DNA of 64,000 nt. It comes from Burkholderiales bacterium. GTDB lineage: Bacteria > Pseudomonadota > Gammaproteobacteria > Burkholderiales > Burkholderiaceae_C. Positions 17,110-27,345 of the stretch are shown here, one piece after another. The notes under the pieces were generated by a model, which searched no databases, was not told the DNA's origin, and saw only the letters and a program-made list of their open reading frames with translations. The DNA lies in contig JACRAY010000006.1 in the NCBI GenBank assembly GCA_016213325.1, positions 110,553 to 174,552 of the forward strand, read 5' to 3'. Made by a program: the position numbers and the translations under genes. The stretch's first letter is position 1. Each line of letters starts with the position of its first letter.

Positions 17110-18612
17110 TCAGACCTCCAGGATCCAGGTGTCCTTGGTGCCCCCGCCCTGCGACGAGTTCACCACCAGCGAGCCTTCCTTCAGCGCCACGCGCGTGAGG
17201 CCGCCGGGGACCATCTGCACTTCCTTGCCCGACAGCACGAAGGGCCGCAGGTCGATGTGGCGCGGGGCGATGCCGCGCTCGACGAAAGTCGGGCAGCTCG
17301 ACAGCGACAGCGTGGGCTGCGCAATGTAGCCCGCCGGGTTGGCCTTCAGCGCCTCGCGGAAGTCCTCGATCTCCTGGCGCGTGGCGGCCGGGCCGACCAG
17401 CATGCCGTAGCCGCCGGCGCCATGCACCTCCTTCACCACCAGTTCCTGCAGGTTGGCCAGCACATAATGCAGGTCGTCGTGGTTGCGGCACATGTAGGTG
17501 GGCACGTTCGAAAGGATCGGCTTCTCGCCCATGTAGAACTCGATCATCTTCGGCACGTACGGGTAGATCGACTTGTCGTCGGCGATGCCGGTGCCGATGG
17601 CGTTGCACAGCGTGACGTTGCCGGCCCGGTAGGCGTTGAGCAGCCCTGCGCAGCCCAGCGTGGAGGTCGGCCGGAACACCGACGGGTCGAGGAAGTCGTC
17701 GTCCACGCGCCGGTAGATCACGTCCACCCGCTTGGGGCCGCGCGTCGTGCGCATGTAGGCGAAGTTGTCCTTGACGAACAGGTCCTGGCCTTCCACCAGC
17801 TCCACCCCCATCTGCTGGGCGAGGAACGCGTGCTCGAAGTAGGCGCTGTTGTACATGCCGGGCGTGAGCACCACCACCGTCGGCTCGTCGGTGGTCGACG
17901 GCGCCGAGGCGCGCAGCGACTCGAGCAGCAGGTCGGGGTAGTGCATGACCGGCGCCACCTTGTACGAGCTGAACAGCTCGGGGAACAGCCGCATCATCAT
18001 CTTGCGGTCTTCCAGCATGTAGCTCACGCCGCTGGGCACGCGCAGGTTGTCTTCCAGCACGAAGTATTCGCCCGCGCCGCTGGCATTGGGCGCCCGCACG
18101 ATGTCGATGCCGGCAATGTGCGAATAGATCTGGTTGGGGACATTCACGCCCATCATCTCGGGGCGGAACTGCTGGTTGCCGACAATCTGCTCGGCCGGCA
18201 CCACGCCGGCCTTGATGATTTCCTGGTCGTGGTAGACGTCGTGGATGAAGCGGTTGAGCGCCGTGACGCGCTGCACCAGGCCGCGCTCCATCAGGGCCCA
18301 TTCGTCCGAAGGGATGATGCGCGGGATCAGGTCGAAGGGGATCAGCCGCTCGGTGCCCGAGCCGTCCTCGTCCTTGGCGCCGTAGACCGCGAAAGTGATG
18401 CCCACGCGCCGGAAGATCATCTCGGCCTCGTCGCGGCGGGCCCGCATCAGTTCGTCGGGCTGGCGGGCCAGCCACTCGGCGTAGGTCTGGTAATGGCCGC
18501 GAATGCCCTGCCCCTGCACCTGCGACATGCCGCCCATGGACTGCGCCTGGAACTGCACCGGCCCCGTCCCGGCTGGCGCCTGGGCAAACATTTCGTCGAA
18601 TTTGTGCACCAT
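17110..18612 (-). CDS. Circularly permuted ATP-grasp protein (CP_ATPgrasp, COG2308)
   Basis: 500 residues. Signatures of the permuted ATP-grasp family are visible: FDLIPRIIPSDEW, EDNLRVPSGVSYMLEDRK, RRVDDDFLDP, and the glycine-rich KEVHGAGGYGMLVGP near residue 395 that serves as the nucleotide-binding loop. The family is predicted to form amide bonds between an amino acid or peptide and an unknown acceptor. The next gene encodes its alpha-E partner. A short gap (33 bases) separates it from comEC. Confidence 0.92.
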   Translation of the reverse strand: MVHKFDEMFAQAPAGTGPVQFQAQSMGGMSQVQGQGIRGHYQTYAEWLARQPDELMRARRDEAEMIFRRVGITFAVYGAKDEDGSGTERLIPFDLIPRIIPSDEWALMERGLVQRVTALNRFIHDVYHDQEIIKAGVVPAEQIVGNQQFRPEMMGVNVPNQIYSHIAGIDIVRAPNASGAGEYFVLEDNLRVPSGVSYMLEDRKMMMRLFPELFSSYKVAPVMHYPDLLLESLRASAPSTTDEPTVVVLTPGMYNSAYFEHAFLAQQMGVELVEGQDLFVKDNFAYMRTTRGPKRVDVIYRRVDDDFLDPSVFRPTSTLGCAGLLNAYRAGNVTLCNAIGTGIADDKSIYPYVPKMIEFYMGEKPILSNVPTYMCRNHDDLHYVLANLQELVVKEVHGAGGYGMLVGPAATRQEIEDFREALKANPAGYIAQPTLSLSSCPTFVERGIAPRHIDLRPFVLSGKEVQMVPGGLTRVALKEGSLVVNSSQGGGTKDTWILEV

Positions 18613-18645
18613 GCAGCTAGCTTAGCAATTTCTGCACCGGCCAGG

Positions 18646-21036
18646 TCAATCAACTCGATGGCGCCAGTATCGCGGCGCGACGGCCCGCTCGCAGCGAACT
18701 TCGCCCGGCGCGGCCGATGCCCAGGTGGCAGCGCCGCAAGCGGGCGATGCCACCACGCGGATGCCGCGCTCCCGATACCTGTCCATCACCTGCGGCGCCG
18801 GATGACCGAAGCGGTTGCGGTAGCCGGCCTGCACCATCGCAAACTTCGGGTCGACGGCGGCCAGGAAGGCGTCGCTCGACGAGGTGCGGCTGCCATGGTG
18901 CGGCACCAGCAACACGTCGGCAGCGATGCTCGCGCGCGCCAGCAGCAGGGCCTCCTGCGGCTGCTCGATGTCGCCGGCCAGCAGCGCGTTCGCGCGGCCA
19001 TTGCCGATCTTCAGCACGCAACTCACGGCGTTGGGCTTCTTCGCGGTGGCATAGTCGGCCCGGACGGGGTGCACCACCTCGAAGGCCACGCCGTCCCAGC
19101 GCCAGGCCTGCCCGGCTTCGCATCGCGTCGCAGGCCGCAGCAGCTGCAAGTCGTGGTCGTGGGCGATGGAACTCTGGAGCGTGGCTTGCGGATGCGCAGC
19201 CAGCACCGCAGCCGCGCCGCCTGAGTGATCGATGTCGCGGTGGCTGAGCACGACCGTGGTGACGCTTTCGCCGGCCTGCCGCAGCAGCGGCACCAGCACC
19301 CGGTCGCCGGCATCCGACTCGCGGCTGTAGCGCGGGCCGGTGTCATACACCAGCGTGTGCGTGGCGGTGCGCACGATGACTGCGTTGCCCTGGCCGACGT
19401 CGGCAGCCAGCAATTCGAATTCGCCGACCGCGGGCCGCACGGGTTGCCACAGCACCACGGGCAGCAACAGCGGCACGCCCAGCAGGTGCAGCCCCACCGG
19501 CCCCCGCATGGCCAGCAACAGGCCGCCCAGCACGCCCGCAGCGCCCGCCCACAGCGGCGGCGCCGCCACCGAGAGCGTGGCGAAGGGCAACTTCGCCAGC
19601 GCTTCCAGCACCCATGCAAGCGCCTGCACGGCCCATGCCGCAACGTCCCAAACCGGCGCCACCAACGCCCCGCTCATCGCCAGCGGCGTGACCACGAGCG
19701 TCACCCACGGGATCGCCAGCAGGTTGGCCAGCAGGCCGATGACCGACACCTGCCCGAACAGCAGGATCGCCAAGGGCGTCAGGGCGAGCGTCACCACCCA
19801 CTGCTCGCGCAGCATGCGCACCAGGGCGTTGCCATCCTTCGAACGTCCGGCATCGGTGGCGAACAGCACGCCAACGGCCACGAAGCTCAGCCAGAAGCCG
19901 GGTTGCAGCAGGGCCCAAGGATCCAGCGTGACCACCACCGCGCAAGCCAGCAGCCAGACCCAGGGCCACGGCCACTGCCGCCCCGACAGGCGCAGCAGGC
20001 TCACCGTGGCCAGCATCCAGATGGTGCGTTGCGCCGGCACGCCCCAGCCGCTGAAGAGCGCATAGGCCGTGGCGAGCAGCAGCCCGCCCACCAACCCTGC
20101 ATGCTGCGCGGGCCACGCCAGGCAAAGCCGCCGGCTGCGGCGCCACAGCGCGCCGATGGCCGCGGCGGCGAGCCAGGCGAACATGGTGACGTGCAGGCCC
20201 GAGATGCTCATCAGGTGTGCGACGCCGGTGGCGCGGAAGATGTCCCAGTCGGCCCGCTCGATGGCGCCCTGGTCGCCCGCCACCAGCGCGGCCAGGATGC
20301 CGGCCAGCCGCCGGTCGGTGACGCGCTCGTAGATCGCATCGCGCACCGCATGCCGCACCTGCTCGACGGGAAAGCGCCAGGTGCGGCCGATGCGCTGCGG
20401 CACCGGGTCGCTTGGGCCGGCCCGCACATAGCCCGTGGCCTGCACCCCCTGCTCCCACAGCCACAGTTCGTAGTCGAACCCGTTAGGGTTGGCGTGGCCG
20501 TGCGGCGCTTTCAGGCGGGCGGTGAGCTGCCAGCGCTCGCCGGGGCGCAGGTCGGCGGAGGGGCGCTGCAGCTCCAGCACGCCCGCTGCACCGGGTACAG
20601 CGCCGTGGTACCAGCCGAGCTGGACATGCGCTGGCACCACCACTTCGGCGCCACCGGCCTTGGCCGACTCCACGAGCAGGCGAAACCGCGCGCCGGCTTC
20701 GTTGCGGTGGGGCATGGCGGTGACCAAGCCGGTCAGCGCTATGTCGCGTCCTTCCAACGCGGGGTCCAAGGCGTTGGACTGGAAGTACGAGGCACGGAGT
20801 CCGACCAAGGCAAACGTGAACGCTGCGACTCCAACCAGTGTCATCCCGGCCTTGAGCCGGGATCCATGGCTGCGGGTCCTCCACCATGGCCGGCTCAAGG
20901 CCGGCATGACAAGGAGAATGAGCGCATAGACCCACCACGCCCACAACTGAGCCTGCTGCACCTGCAAAGCCGTCCCCAGCACGGCGCCGGCAAGCGCCAT
21001 GCCCAGCAACCCCCCTCGCCCCTGCTCTTCTTGCAT
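18646..21036 (-). CDS. comEC: ComEC/Rec2 DNA internalisation channel
   Basis: 796 residues. The N-terminal DUF4131 region is followed by the competence domain (GDQGAIERADWDIFRATGVAHLMSISGLHVTM area), many membrane helices, and a C-terminal metallo-beta-lactamase-like domain with SHRDIDHSGG near residue 600. It imports single-stranded DNA during natural transformation. Residues 43-66 are encoded by a palindromic repeat inserted in frame (20840-20910), which lengthens the loop after the first hydrophobic hairpin. comEC separates the two ATP-grasp/alpha-E clusters. Confidence 0.93.
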   Translation of the reverse strand: MQEEQGRGGLLGMALAGAVLGTALQVQQAQLWAWWVYALILLVMPALSRPWWRTRSHGSRLKAGMTLVGVAAFTFALVGLRASYFQSNALDPALEGRDIALTGLVTAMPHRNEAGARFRLLVESAKAGGAEVVVPAHVQLGWYHGAVPGAAGVLELQRPSADLRPGERWQLTARLKAPHGHANPNGFDYELWLWEQGVQATGYVRAGPSDPVPQRIGRTWRFPVEQVRHAVRDAIYERVTDRRLAGILAALVAGDQGAIERADWDIFRATGVAHLMSISGLHVTMFAWLAAAAIGALWRRSRRLCLAWPAQHAGLVGGLLLATAYALFSGWGVPAQRTIWMLATVSLLRLSGRQWPWPWVWLLACAVVVTLDPWALLQPGFWLSFVAVGVLFATDAGRSKDGNALVRMLREQWVVTLALTPLAILLFGQVSVIGLLANLLAIPWVTLVVTPLAMSGALVAPVWDVAAWAVQALAWVLEALAKLPFATLSVAAPPLWAGAAGVLGGLLLAMRGPVGLHLLGVPLLLPVVLWQPVRPAVGEFELLAADVGQGNAVIVRTATHTLVYDTGPRYSRESDAGDRVLVPLLRQAGESVTTVVLSHRDIDHSGGAAAVLAAHPQATLQSSIAHDHDLQLLRPATRCEAGQAWRWDGVAFEVVHPVRADYATAKKPNAVSCVLKIGNGRANALLAGDIEQPQEALLLARASIAADVLLVPHHGSRTSSSDAFLAAVDPKFAMVQAGYRNRFGHPAPQVMDRYRERGIRVVASPACGAATWASAAPGEVRCERAVAPRYWRHRVD
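20840..20910. repeat. Palindromic repeat element inside comEC, in frame
   Basis: GTCATCCCGGCCTTGAGCC.. at 20840 pairs with ..GGCTCAAGGCCGGCATGAC ending at 20910, giving a 71-base interrupted palindrome. The GGCCTTGAGCCGG core with flanking GTCATC is a well-known dispersed palindrome type in proteobacterial genomes (from memory). It has no stop in the comEC frame and encodes residues 43-66 (beginning VMPALSRPWW). Confidence 0.8.
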
Positions 21037-21113
21037 GACACCATGCTCAACGAGCCTGCCGCCCTGCCAGACGACACGCGCAATTTGGCTTGCCTCTTGC
21101 TAGGATGCACCGC

Positions 21114-24100
21114 ATGTCGATCCATGCCGCCCTGAACCACGTCACGCACTACACCTACGACCGCCTCGTCAACCTCGGGGCCCAGACGGTGCGGTTGCGC
21201 CCCGCACCGCATTGCCGCAGCAAGATCGTGTCGTACTCGCTGCGCGTCGAACCCGCCCAGCACTTCATCAACTGGCAGCAGGACCCCTTCTCCAACTACC
21301 AGGCGCGCCTGGTGTTCCCGGAGAAGACGCGCGAATTCAAGGTCACGGTGGACCTGGTCGTCGAAATGGCGGTCTACAACCCCTTCGACTTCTTCCTCGA
21401 GCCCAAGGCGGAGAAGTTTCCCTTCGAGTACGAGCCGCTGGTGGCGCAGGAGCTCGCGCCCTACCTCGCGCTGGAGCCGCTGACGCCGCTGGTCAAGGCC
21501 TACCTCGACAAGATCGACCGCACGCCGCGCACCACCATCGACTTCCTGGTCGACGTCAACCAGCGGCTGCAGCGCGACGTGAAGTACCTGATCCGCATGG
21601 AACCCGGCGTGCAGACGCCCGAGGAGACGCTGCAGAAGGCCAGCGGCTCGTGCCGCGACTCGGGCTGGCTCATGGTGCAGCTGCTGCGCCGCATGGGCCT
21701 GGCCGCACGCTTCGTCTCGGGCTACCTGATCCAGCTGAAGCCCGACGTGAAAGCCCTCGACGGGCCGAGCGGCACCGAAGTGGACTTCACCGACCTGCAC
21801 GCCTGGTGCGAGGTCTACCTGCCGGGCGCCGGCTGGGTCGGGCTGGACCCGACGTCGGGCCTGCTGGCGGGCGAGGGCCACATCCCGCTCGCCTGCACGC
21901 CGCAGCCATCGGGCGCCGCGCCGGTGGAAGGCCTCATCGACGAATGCGAGGTGGAGTTCGCGCACCACATGCAAGTGACGCGCATCTACGAGTCGCCGCG
22001 CGTCACCAAGCCGTACACCGAGGAGCAATGGGCCCAGGTGCTGGCGCTGGGCGAAGCGGTGGACGAGTCGCTGGAAGCGGGCGACGTGCGCCTGACGATG
22101 GGCGGCGAACCCACCTTCGTCTGCGTGGACGACCGGGACGCCGCCGAATGGAACGCCGACGCGCTCGGCCCCACCAAGCGCGGCTACGCCACCGAGCTGG
22201 TGCACCGGCTGCGCGACGAGTACGGGCGCGGCGGCTTCCTGCACTTCGGGCAGGGCAAGTGGTATCCCGGCGAGCAGCTGCCGCGCTGGGCTTTGTCGAT
22301 CTGCTGGCGCGCCGATGGCCAACCGTGCTGGAAGGACCCGTCGCTCTTCGCCGATGAACGCCAGCCCTTGAAGTACACGACGGAAGATGCCGAGCGCTTC
22401 ATCCGCAAGCTCGCGTCAAAGCTCGGCATCACCGACCGCTTCGTGCAGCCCGCTTACGAAGACGTCTTCTACTACCTGTGGCGTGAACGCAAGCTGCCGG
22501 TCAACGTGGACCCCTTCGACTCGCGGCTCGACGACGAGATGGAACGCGTGCGGCTGCGCCGCGTGTTCGAGCAAAAGCTCGGCTCGGTGGTGGGCTATGC
22601 CATGCCGCTGCGCGCCGGCGAAGGCCCGTCGCTCGCCGGGGCCGCATGGACCACCGGCCAGTGGTTCATGCGCGACGACCGCATGTACCTGCTGCCCGGC
22701 GATTCGCCCATGGGTTACCGGCTGCCGCTGGAATCGCAGCCCTGGGTGAAGAAAGCGGACTACCCCTACCTGGTGGAGCGCGACCCGATGGAGCGGCGCG
22801 AGCCGCTGCCGGCCGTCATGCAGTCGCGCACGGCGTCGGAACATTGGAAGCCAGCAACCGCGACCGCACCTGCAGCCGCCACGCAGCCCCCGGCCCGCTT
22901 CGAATCCGCCAGCGAGGTCACCCGCACCGCCCTGTGCGTCGAAGTGCGCGACCCGCAGCGCGCCAATGGACCCAAGGCCGAGGCCCAGCACGGCGGCAAG
23001 AGCGGCCTGCTGTACGTCTTCATGCCGCCGCTGGCGCGGCTCGAGGACTACCTGGAGCTGGTCGCTGCGGTGGAACAGACCGCCGCCGGCCTGGGCGTGA
23101 AGATCGTGATGGAGGGCTACCCGCCGCCGCGCGACCCGCGCCTGAAGCTGCTGCAGGTGACGCCCGACCCCGGCGTCATCGAAGTCAACATCCACCCCGC
23201 GCACGACTGGGGCGAGCTGGTGCAGCACACCGAGTTCCTGTACCAGGCCGCTTTCGAAACGCGCCTGTCGGCCGAGAAGTTCATGACCGACGGCCGCCAC
23301 ACCGGCACCGGCGGCGGCAACCACTTCGTGCTGGGCGGCGCCACGCCGGCCGACTCGCCCTTCCTGCGCAAGCCCGAGCTGCTGGCCAGCCTGCTGCTGT
23401 ACTGGCACAACCACCCTAGCCTGAGCTTCCTGTTCTCGGGCCTGTTCATCGGGCCCACCAGCCAGGCGCCGCGGGTGGACGAGGCGCGCAACGACCAGCT
23501 GTACGAGCTGGAAATCGCCATCCAGGAGATCGAGCGCAGCCGCAAGGTCCATGGCCAGGACATGCCGCCGTGGCTGGTGGACCGCACGCTGCGCAACATC
23601 CTGGTGGACGTGACGGGCAACACGCACCGCAGCGAGTTCTGCATCGACAAGCTCTATTCGCCCGACAGCGCGACCGGCCGCCTCGGCCTGCTGGAGCTGC
23701 GCGCCTTCGAGATGCCGCCGCACGCGCGCATGAGCATCGTGCAGCAACTGCTGATGCGCGCACTGGTGGCGCGCTTCTGGAAAGAGCCGTACCGCGCGCC
23801 GGCCACGCGCTGGGGCACCGAGCTGCACGACCGCTGGATGCTGCCTACCTTCGTCAAGATGGACCTGCACGACGTGCTGGACGAGATGGCCGGCGCCGGC
23901 TTCGCCTTCGACGCCGCCTGGTTCGCGCCGCACTTCGAGTTCCGCTTCCCCATCGTGGGCCAGGTGGAAGTGCGCGGCATGGAGTTGTCGCTGCGCAACG
24001 CGCTGGAGCCGTGGCACGTGATGGGCGAAGAAGGCGCGACCGGCGGCACGGTGCGCTACGTCGACTCGTCGCTGGAACGCATCGAGGTGCGCACCACCGG

Positions 24101-24503
24101 CGTCAACGAGAGCCGTTATGCCGTCACGGTGAACGGCCGCGCGCTGCCGCTGCAGCCCACGGGCACGGTCGGCGAGTTCGTGGCCGGCGTGCGCTACCGG
24201 GCTTGGCAGGCGCCTTCGGCCCTGCACCCCACCATCGGCGTGCATGCGCCGCTCACCTTCGACATCGTCGACACGTGGATGAACCGCTCCATCGGCGGCT
24301 GCCAGTACCACGTGGCGCACCCGGGCGGGCGCAACTACGTGACCTTCCCGGTCAATGCGTACGAAGCGGAAAGCCGCCGGCTGGCGCGCTTCTTCCGGCT
24401 CGGCCATACGCCGGGCAAGCTGCAGGTGCCGCCCGCCACCATCCACGTGCCGGGCAGCCGCGAATTCCCCTTCACGCTCGACCTGCGCAAGCCTCCCCGT
24501 TAG
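21114..24503 (+). CDS. Large transglutaminase-like protein with DUF2126 domain
   Basis: 1129 residues. The N-terminal part (1-290) is a bacterial transglutaminase-like domain with Cys180 (SGSCRDSGW), His229 (LHAWCE) and Asp245 (LDPTSG). The rest is the DUF2126 region (COG4196), with TMGGEPTFVCVDDRD near 330 and HNHPSLSFLFSGLFIGPTSQ further on. Such proteins occur only with the permuted ATP-grasp/alpha-E system. ATG at 21114 is preferred over an in-frame ATG nine bases upstream because a TAGGA motif sits at proper distance and MSIHAALNHVTHY is the usual N-terminus. First gene of the rightward cluster. Confidence 0.9.
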   Translation: MSIHAALNHVTHYTYDRLVNLGAQTVRLRPAPHCRSKIVSYSLRVEPAQHFINWQQDPFSNYQARLVFPEKTREFKVTVDLVVEMAVYNPFDFFLEPKAEKFPFEYEPLVAQELAPYLALEPLTPLVKAYLDKIDRTPRTTIDFLVDVNQRLQRDVKYLIRMEPGVQTPEETLQKASGSCRDSGWLMVQLLRRMGLAARFVSGYLIQLKPDVKALDGPSGTEVDFTDLHAWCEVYLPGAGWVGLDPTSGLLAGEGHIPLACTPQPSGAAPVEGLIDECEVEFAHHMQVTRIYESPRVTKPYTEEQWAQVLALGEAVDESLEAGDVRLTMGGEPTFVCVDDRDAAEWNADALGPTKRGYATELVHRLRDEYGRGGFLHFGQGKWYPGEQLPRWALSICWRADGQPCWKDPSLFADERQPLKYTTEDAERFIRKLASKLGITDRFVQPAYEDVFYYLWRERKLPVNVDPFDSRLDDEMERVRLRRVFEQKLGSVVGYAMPLRAGEGPSLAGAAWTTGQWFMRDDRMYLLPGDSPMGYRLPLESQPWVKKADYPYLVERDPMERREPLPAVMQSRTASEHWKPATATAPAAATQPPARFESASEVTRTALCVEVRDPQRANGPKAEAQHGGKSGLLYVFMPPLARLEDYLELVAAVEQTAAGLGVKIVMEGYPPPRDPRLKLLQVTPDPGVIEVNIHPAHDWGELVQHTEFLYQAAFETRLSAEKFMTDGRHTGTGGGNHFVLGGATPADSPFLRKPELLASLLLYWHNHPSLSFLFSGLFIGPTSQAPRVDEARNDQLYELEIAIQEIERSRKVHGQDMPPWLVDRTLRNILVDVTGNTHRSEFCIDKLYSPDSATGRLGLLELRAFEMPPHARMSIVQQLLMRALVARFWKEPYRAPATRWGTELHDRWMLPTFVKMDLHDVLDEMAGAGFAFDAAWFAPHFEFRFPIVGQVEVRGMELSLRNALEPWHVMGEEGATGGTVRYVDSSLERIEVRTTGVNESRYAVTVNGRALPLQPTGTVGEFVAGVRYRAWQAPSALHPTIGVHAPLTFDIVDTWMNRSIGGCQYHVAHPGGRNYVTFPVNAYEAESRRLARFFRLGHTPGKLQVPPATIHVPGSREFPFTLDLRKPPR

Positions 24504-24539
24504 CATAGGCTTGGCCCTCCAACCCCCGAAAGGCACGCC

Positions 24540-24746
24540 ATGACCGACCACGTCTACAAGATCCTCGAACTGACCGGCTCGTCGAGCACTTCGATCGAGG
24601 ACGCCGTGAGCAACGCGGTGGCCAAGGCCAGCGAGACCGTGCGCAACATCCACTGGTTCAACGTGGTGGAAACACGCGGCTTCGTGAAGGACGGCAAGGT
24701 CGCCTACTGGCAGGTCACCGTCAAGCTCGGCTTCACGCTGGAGTAG
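24540..24746 (+). CDS. Dodecin family protein
   Basis: 68 residues with the typical dodecin sequence: [21 protein letters not shown], then [15 protein letters not shown] (the Trp that stacks on flavin) and [12 protein letters not shown]. Dodecins form hollow dodecamers that store flavin or coenzyme A. Its place between the DUF2126 gene and the fused ATP-grasp/alpha-E gene, 36 bases after the former, is unusual and suggests co-expression. The start has a reasonable AAAGG ribosome-binding site. Confidence 0.92.
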   Translation: MTDHVYKILELTGSSSTSIEDAVSNAVAKASETVRNIHWFNVVETRGFVKDGKVAYWQVTVKLGFTLE

Positions 24747-24759
24747 GGCCGCCGCGATT

Positions 24760-27333
24760 TTGGACGACCCGACGCGCTCGCTGTTCGGCCCCGACGCCGG
24801 GGAGACACCCGCCGTGCTGGCGGCGGCGCTGGCTTCGCCCGCTGCGCACGGCCACTATGACGAGTTGCGCGCCGCCGCCGCCGCCGGGCAGGCCACGCCG
24901 CCGTGCCGGCCGTGGGCGCGCTTCTTCGAGCACCTGGGCCGCGAGGGCTTCGCCGACCTCGATCGCCGCACCACCCACCTGGAAAGGCAGGTCCGCGACA
25001 ACGGCATCACGTACAACGTGTATGCCTCGCAGGACGGCCCGCAGCGGCCCTGGTCGCTCGACCTGTTCCCGCTGATCGTCTCGCCCGACAGCTGGCAGCA
25101 GGTGGAGGCCGGCGTGCTGCAGCGCGTGCGCGTGCTCGAAGCCATCCTGGCCGACGTGTACGGCCCGCAGCAACTGGTGGCGCGCAACCTGCTGCCGCCC
25201 GCACTGGTGCAGGGCCACCCCGGCTACCTGCGCGCGATGCACGGCGTGCAGCCCGCGGGCGCCACGCGGCTGCACATCGCCGCCTTCGACCTGGCGCGCG
25301 ACGTCGACGGCCTGTGGTGGGTGATCACGCAGCGCACGCAGGCGCCCTCGGGCCTGGGCTACCTGCTGGAAAACCGCCTCATCATCTCGCGCCTGTTCCC
25401 CGAGGCGTTTCGCGAGATGCGCGTGCAGCGGCTGGCCGCGACCTACCGCGCCCTGCTGGAAAGCCTGGTGTCGCAGTGTCCCGCGGGCACCGACGACCCG
25501 CGCATCGTGCTGCTCACCCCGGGACCGTACAACGAGACCTACTTCGAGCACTCCTACCTGGCGCGCTACCTCGGCATCACGCTGGTCGAAGGCAGCGACC
25601 TGACCGTGCGCGACCAGCGGCTGTACCTGAAGACGATCAAGGGGCTGGAGCCGGTGCATGGCGTGCTGAGGCGCCTGGACGACGAGTTCCTCGACCCGCT
25701 GGAGCTGCGTTCCGATTCCACGCTGGGCGTGCCGGGGCTGTTGCAGGCGATCCGCGCGGGCAACGTGCTGGTGGCCAATGCGCCGGGCTCCGGCTTCCTG
25801 GAATCGACGGCGCTGCTCGGCTTCTTGCCGGCCATCACCCGGCAATTGACGGGTGAGGAGCTGCAGCTGCCTTCGCTGGCCACGTGGTGGTGCGGCGAGC
25901 GGGCCGCGCTGGATGCGGTGCTGCCGCAGCTGCGCACCAACGTGATCAAGCCCACCTACGTGGGCGCGGGCGCCGGTGCCACGCTGGGACGCTCACTCGG
26001 ACGGCGGCAGCTCGACGAATGGGCCGGCCGCATCGCGCGGCACCCCGACGACTACACGGTGCAGGCCTTCCTGCCGCTGTCGCAGATGCCCACCTGGAGC
26101 CAATCGCGCATCGTGCCGCGCTCGATGATGCTGCGCGTGTTTGCCGTGTCCGACGGGCCGGGCAGCTGGCGCGTGCTGCCGGGCGGGCTGACGCGCATCG
26201 CCAGCGCCGCGCTCGAGATCGCTTCCATGCAGCGCGGCGGCAGCAGCGCCGACACCTGGGTGCTGACCGACGGCGAAGTGGACACCACCAGCCTCCTGCA
26301 CCACTTCGAGCACCCGTCCGGTGAGATCGCGCACCGCAACCGTGCCGTCACCAGCCGCGCTTCGGAAAACCTGTTCTGGCTGGGCCGCTACACCGAACGC
26401 ACCGAGAACACCGCGCGGCTGGCGCGGCTGGTGCTGGACTCGCTGAACGGCGAAGACCAGACGTCGCAACCGCTGCTGGCCTGGCTGACCGAAGTGGCCG
26501 TGGCCAACGCGCTGGTGCTGCCGGCGGTGCCGCCGGCCACGCAGTCGCGCCGGGTGTTCGAGCGATCGGTCATCGCCGCGCTGGCGGAGACCGAGAACTC
26601 CACCAGCGTGGGCTTCAACCTCGGCGCGCTGCGGCAGGCCGCTTCCGCCGTGCGCGAGCGCCTGTCGCTGGAGCAGTGGAACATCATCGTGCAGGCCGAA
26701 AGCGAGTTCCTGGCCGGTTGCCGCAAGGCCATCGAAGACGGCGACTTCTCCTCGGTGGAAGCGCTGCGCGTGCTGGAGGAACTGTCCGGGCGCACGGCAG
26801 CGATGACCGGCGCGCAGACCGATCGCATGACGCGCGACGACGGCTGGCGGCTGCTGTCGAGCGGGCGCCACCTGGAGCGGCTGGCCTTCCTGGCATCGGC
26901 ACTGGCGGCGGGTTTCGAGACCGAAGCGGTGCACGACGAAGGCGGCTTCGAGGCGCTGGTCGCGCTGTTCGACAGCACCATCACCTTCCATTCGCAGTAC
27001 CAGCAGCGCCACGACATCCCGGCCCTGCTCGACCTGCTGGTGCTGGACCGCGACAACCCGCGCTCGCTGGGCTGGGTGGCGCAGACGCTGCGCGGGCGGC
27101 TGGCCAAGCTGGCCGGCAGCGCCCCCGGCGAGAAGCCCGACATGGCCCGCGTGATCCCCGACCCCGAGTCGTGGACGCTCGACGCGCTGTGCGAGACCGA
27201 CGCCGAGGGGCGCTATGCCACCCTGCTGCAGATCCTGCAGGACTGCGTGGCGTCGGCCTTCGAGCTGTCGGACGACCTGAGCTCGCGCTACTTCGCGCAT
27301 TCGGGCGACGCGCGCTACAGCGTCGGCGCCTGA
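24760..27333 (+). CDS. Fused circularly permuted ATP-grasp and alpha-E protein
   Basis: 857 residues. Residues 1 to about 500 repeat the permuted ATP-grasp fold (DLFPLIVSPDSW, LENRLIISRLFPE, RRLDDEFLDP). From about 525 the alpha-E signature ASENLFWLGRYTERTENTAR begins and continues to the end. It is a natural fusion of the two separate proteins encoded at 16142-18612. In place of the separate enzyme's HGAGGYGM loop it has a VGAGAGATLG segment. The start is uncertain: TTG at 24760 is used because no ATG or GTG gives a better family start. Confidence 0.88.
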   Translation: MDDPTRSLFGPDAGETPAVLAAALASPAAHGHYDELRAAAAAGQATPPCRPWARFFEHLGREGFADLDRRTTHLERQVRDNGITYNVYASQDGPQRPWSLDLFPLIVSPDSWQQVEAGVLQRVRVLEAILADVYGPQQLVARNLLPPALVQGHPGYLRAMHGVQPAGATRLHIAAFDLARDVDGLWWVITQRTQAPSGLGYLLENRLIISRLFPEAFREMRVQRLAATYRALLESLVSQCPAGTDDPRIVLLTPGPYNETYFEHSYLARYLGITLVEGSDLTVRDQRLYLKTIKGLEPVHGVLRRLDDEFLDPLELRSDSTLGVPGLLQAIRAGNVLVANAPGSGFLESTALLGFLPAITRQLTGEELQLPSLATWWCGERAALDAVLPQLRTNVIKPTYVGAGAGATLGRSLGRRQLDEWAGRIARHPDDYTVQAFLPLSQMPTWSQSRIVPRSMMLRVFAVSDGPGSWRVLPGGLTRIASAALEIASMQRGGSSADTWVLTDGEVDTTSLLHHFEHPSGEIAHRNRAVTSRASENLFWLGRYTERTENTARLARLVLDSLNGEDQTSQPLLAWLTEVAVANALVLPAVPPATQSRRVFERSVIAALAETENSTSVGFNLGALRQAASAVRERLSLEQWNIIVQAESEFLAGCRKAIEDGDFSSVEALRVLEELSGRTAAMTGAQTDRMTRDDGWRLLSSGRHLERLAFLASALAAGFETEAVHDEGGFEALVALFDSTITFHSQYQQRHDIPALLDLLVLDRDNPRSLGWVAQTLRGRLAKLAGSAPGEKPDMARVIPDPESWTLDALCETDAEGRYATLLQILQDCVASAFELSDDLSSRYFAHSGDARYSVGA

Positions 27334-27345
27334 AGGGAAACGCCC

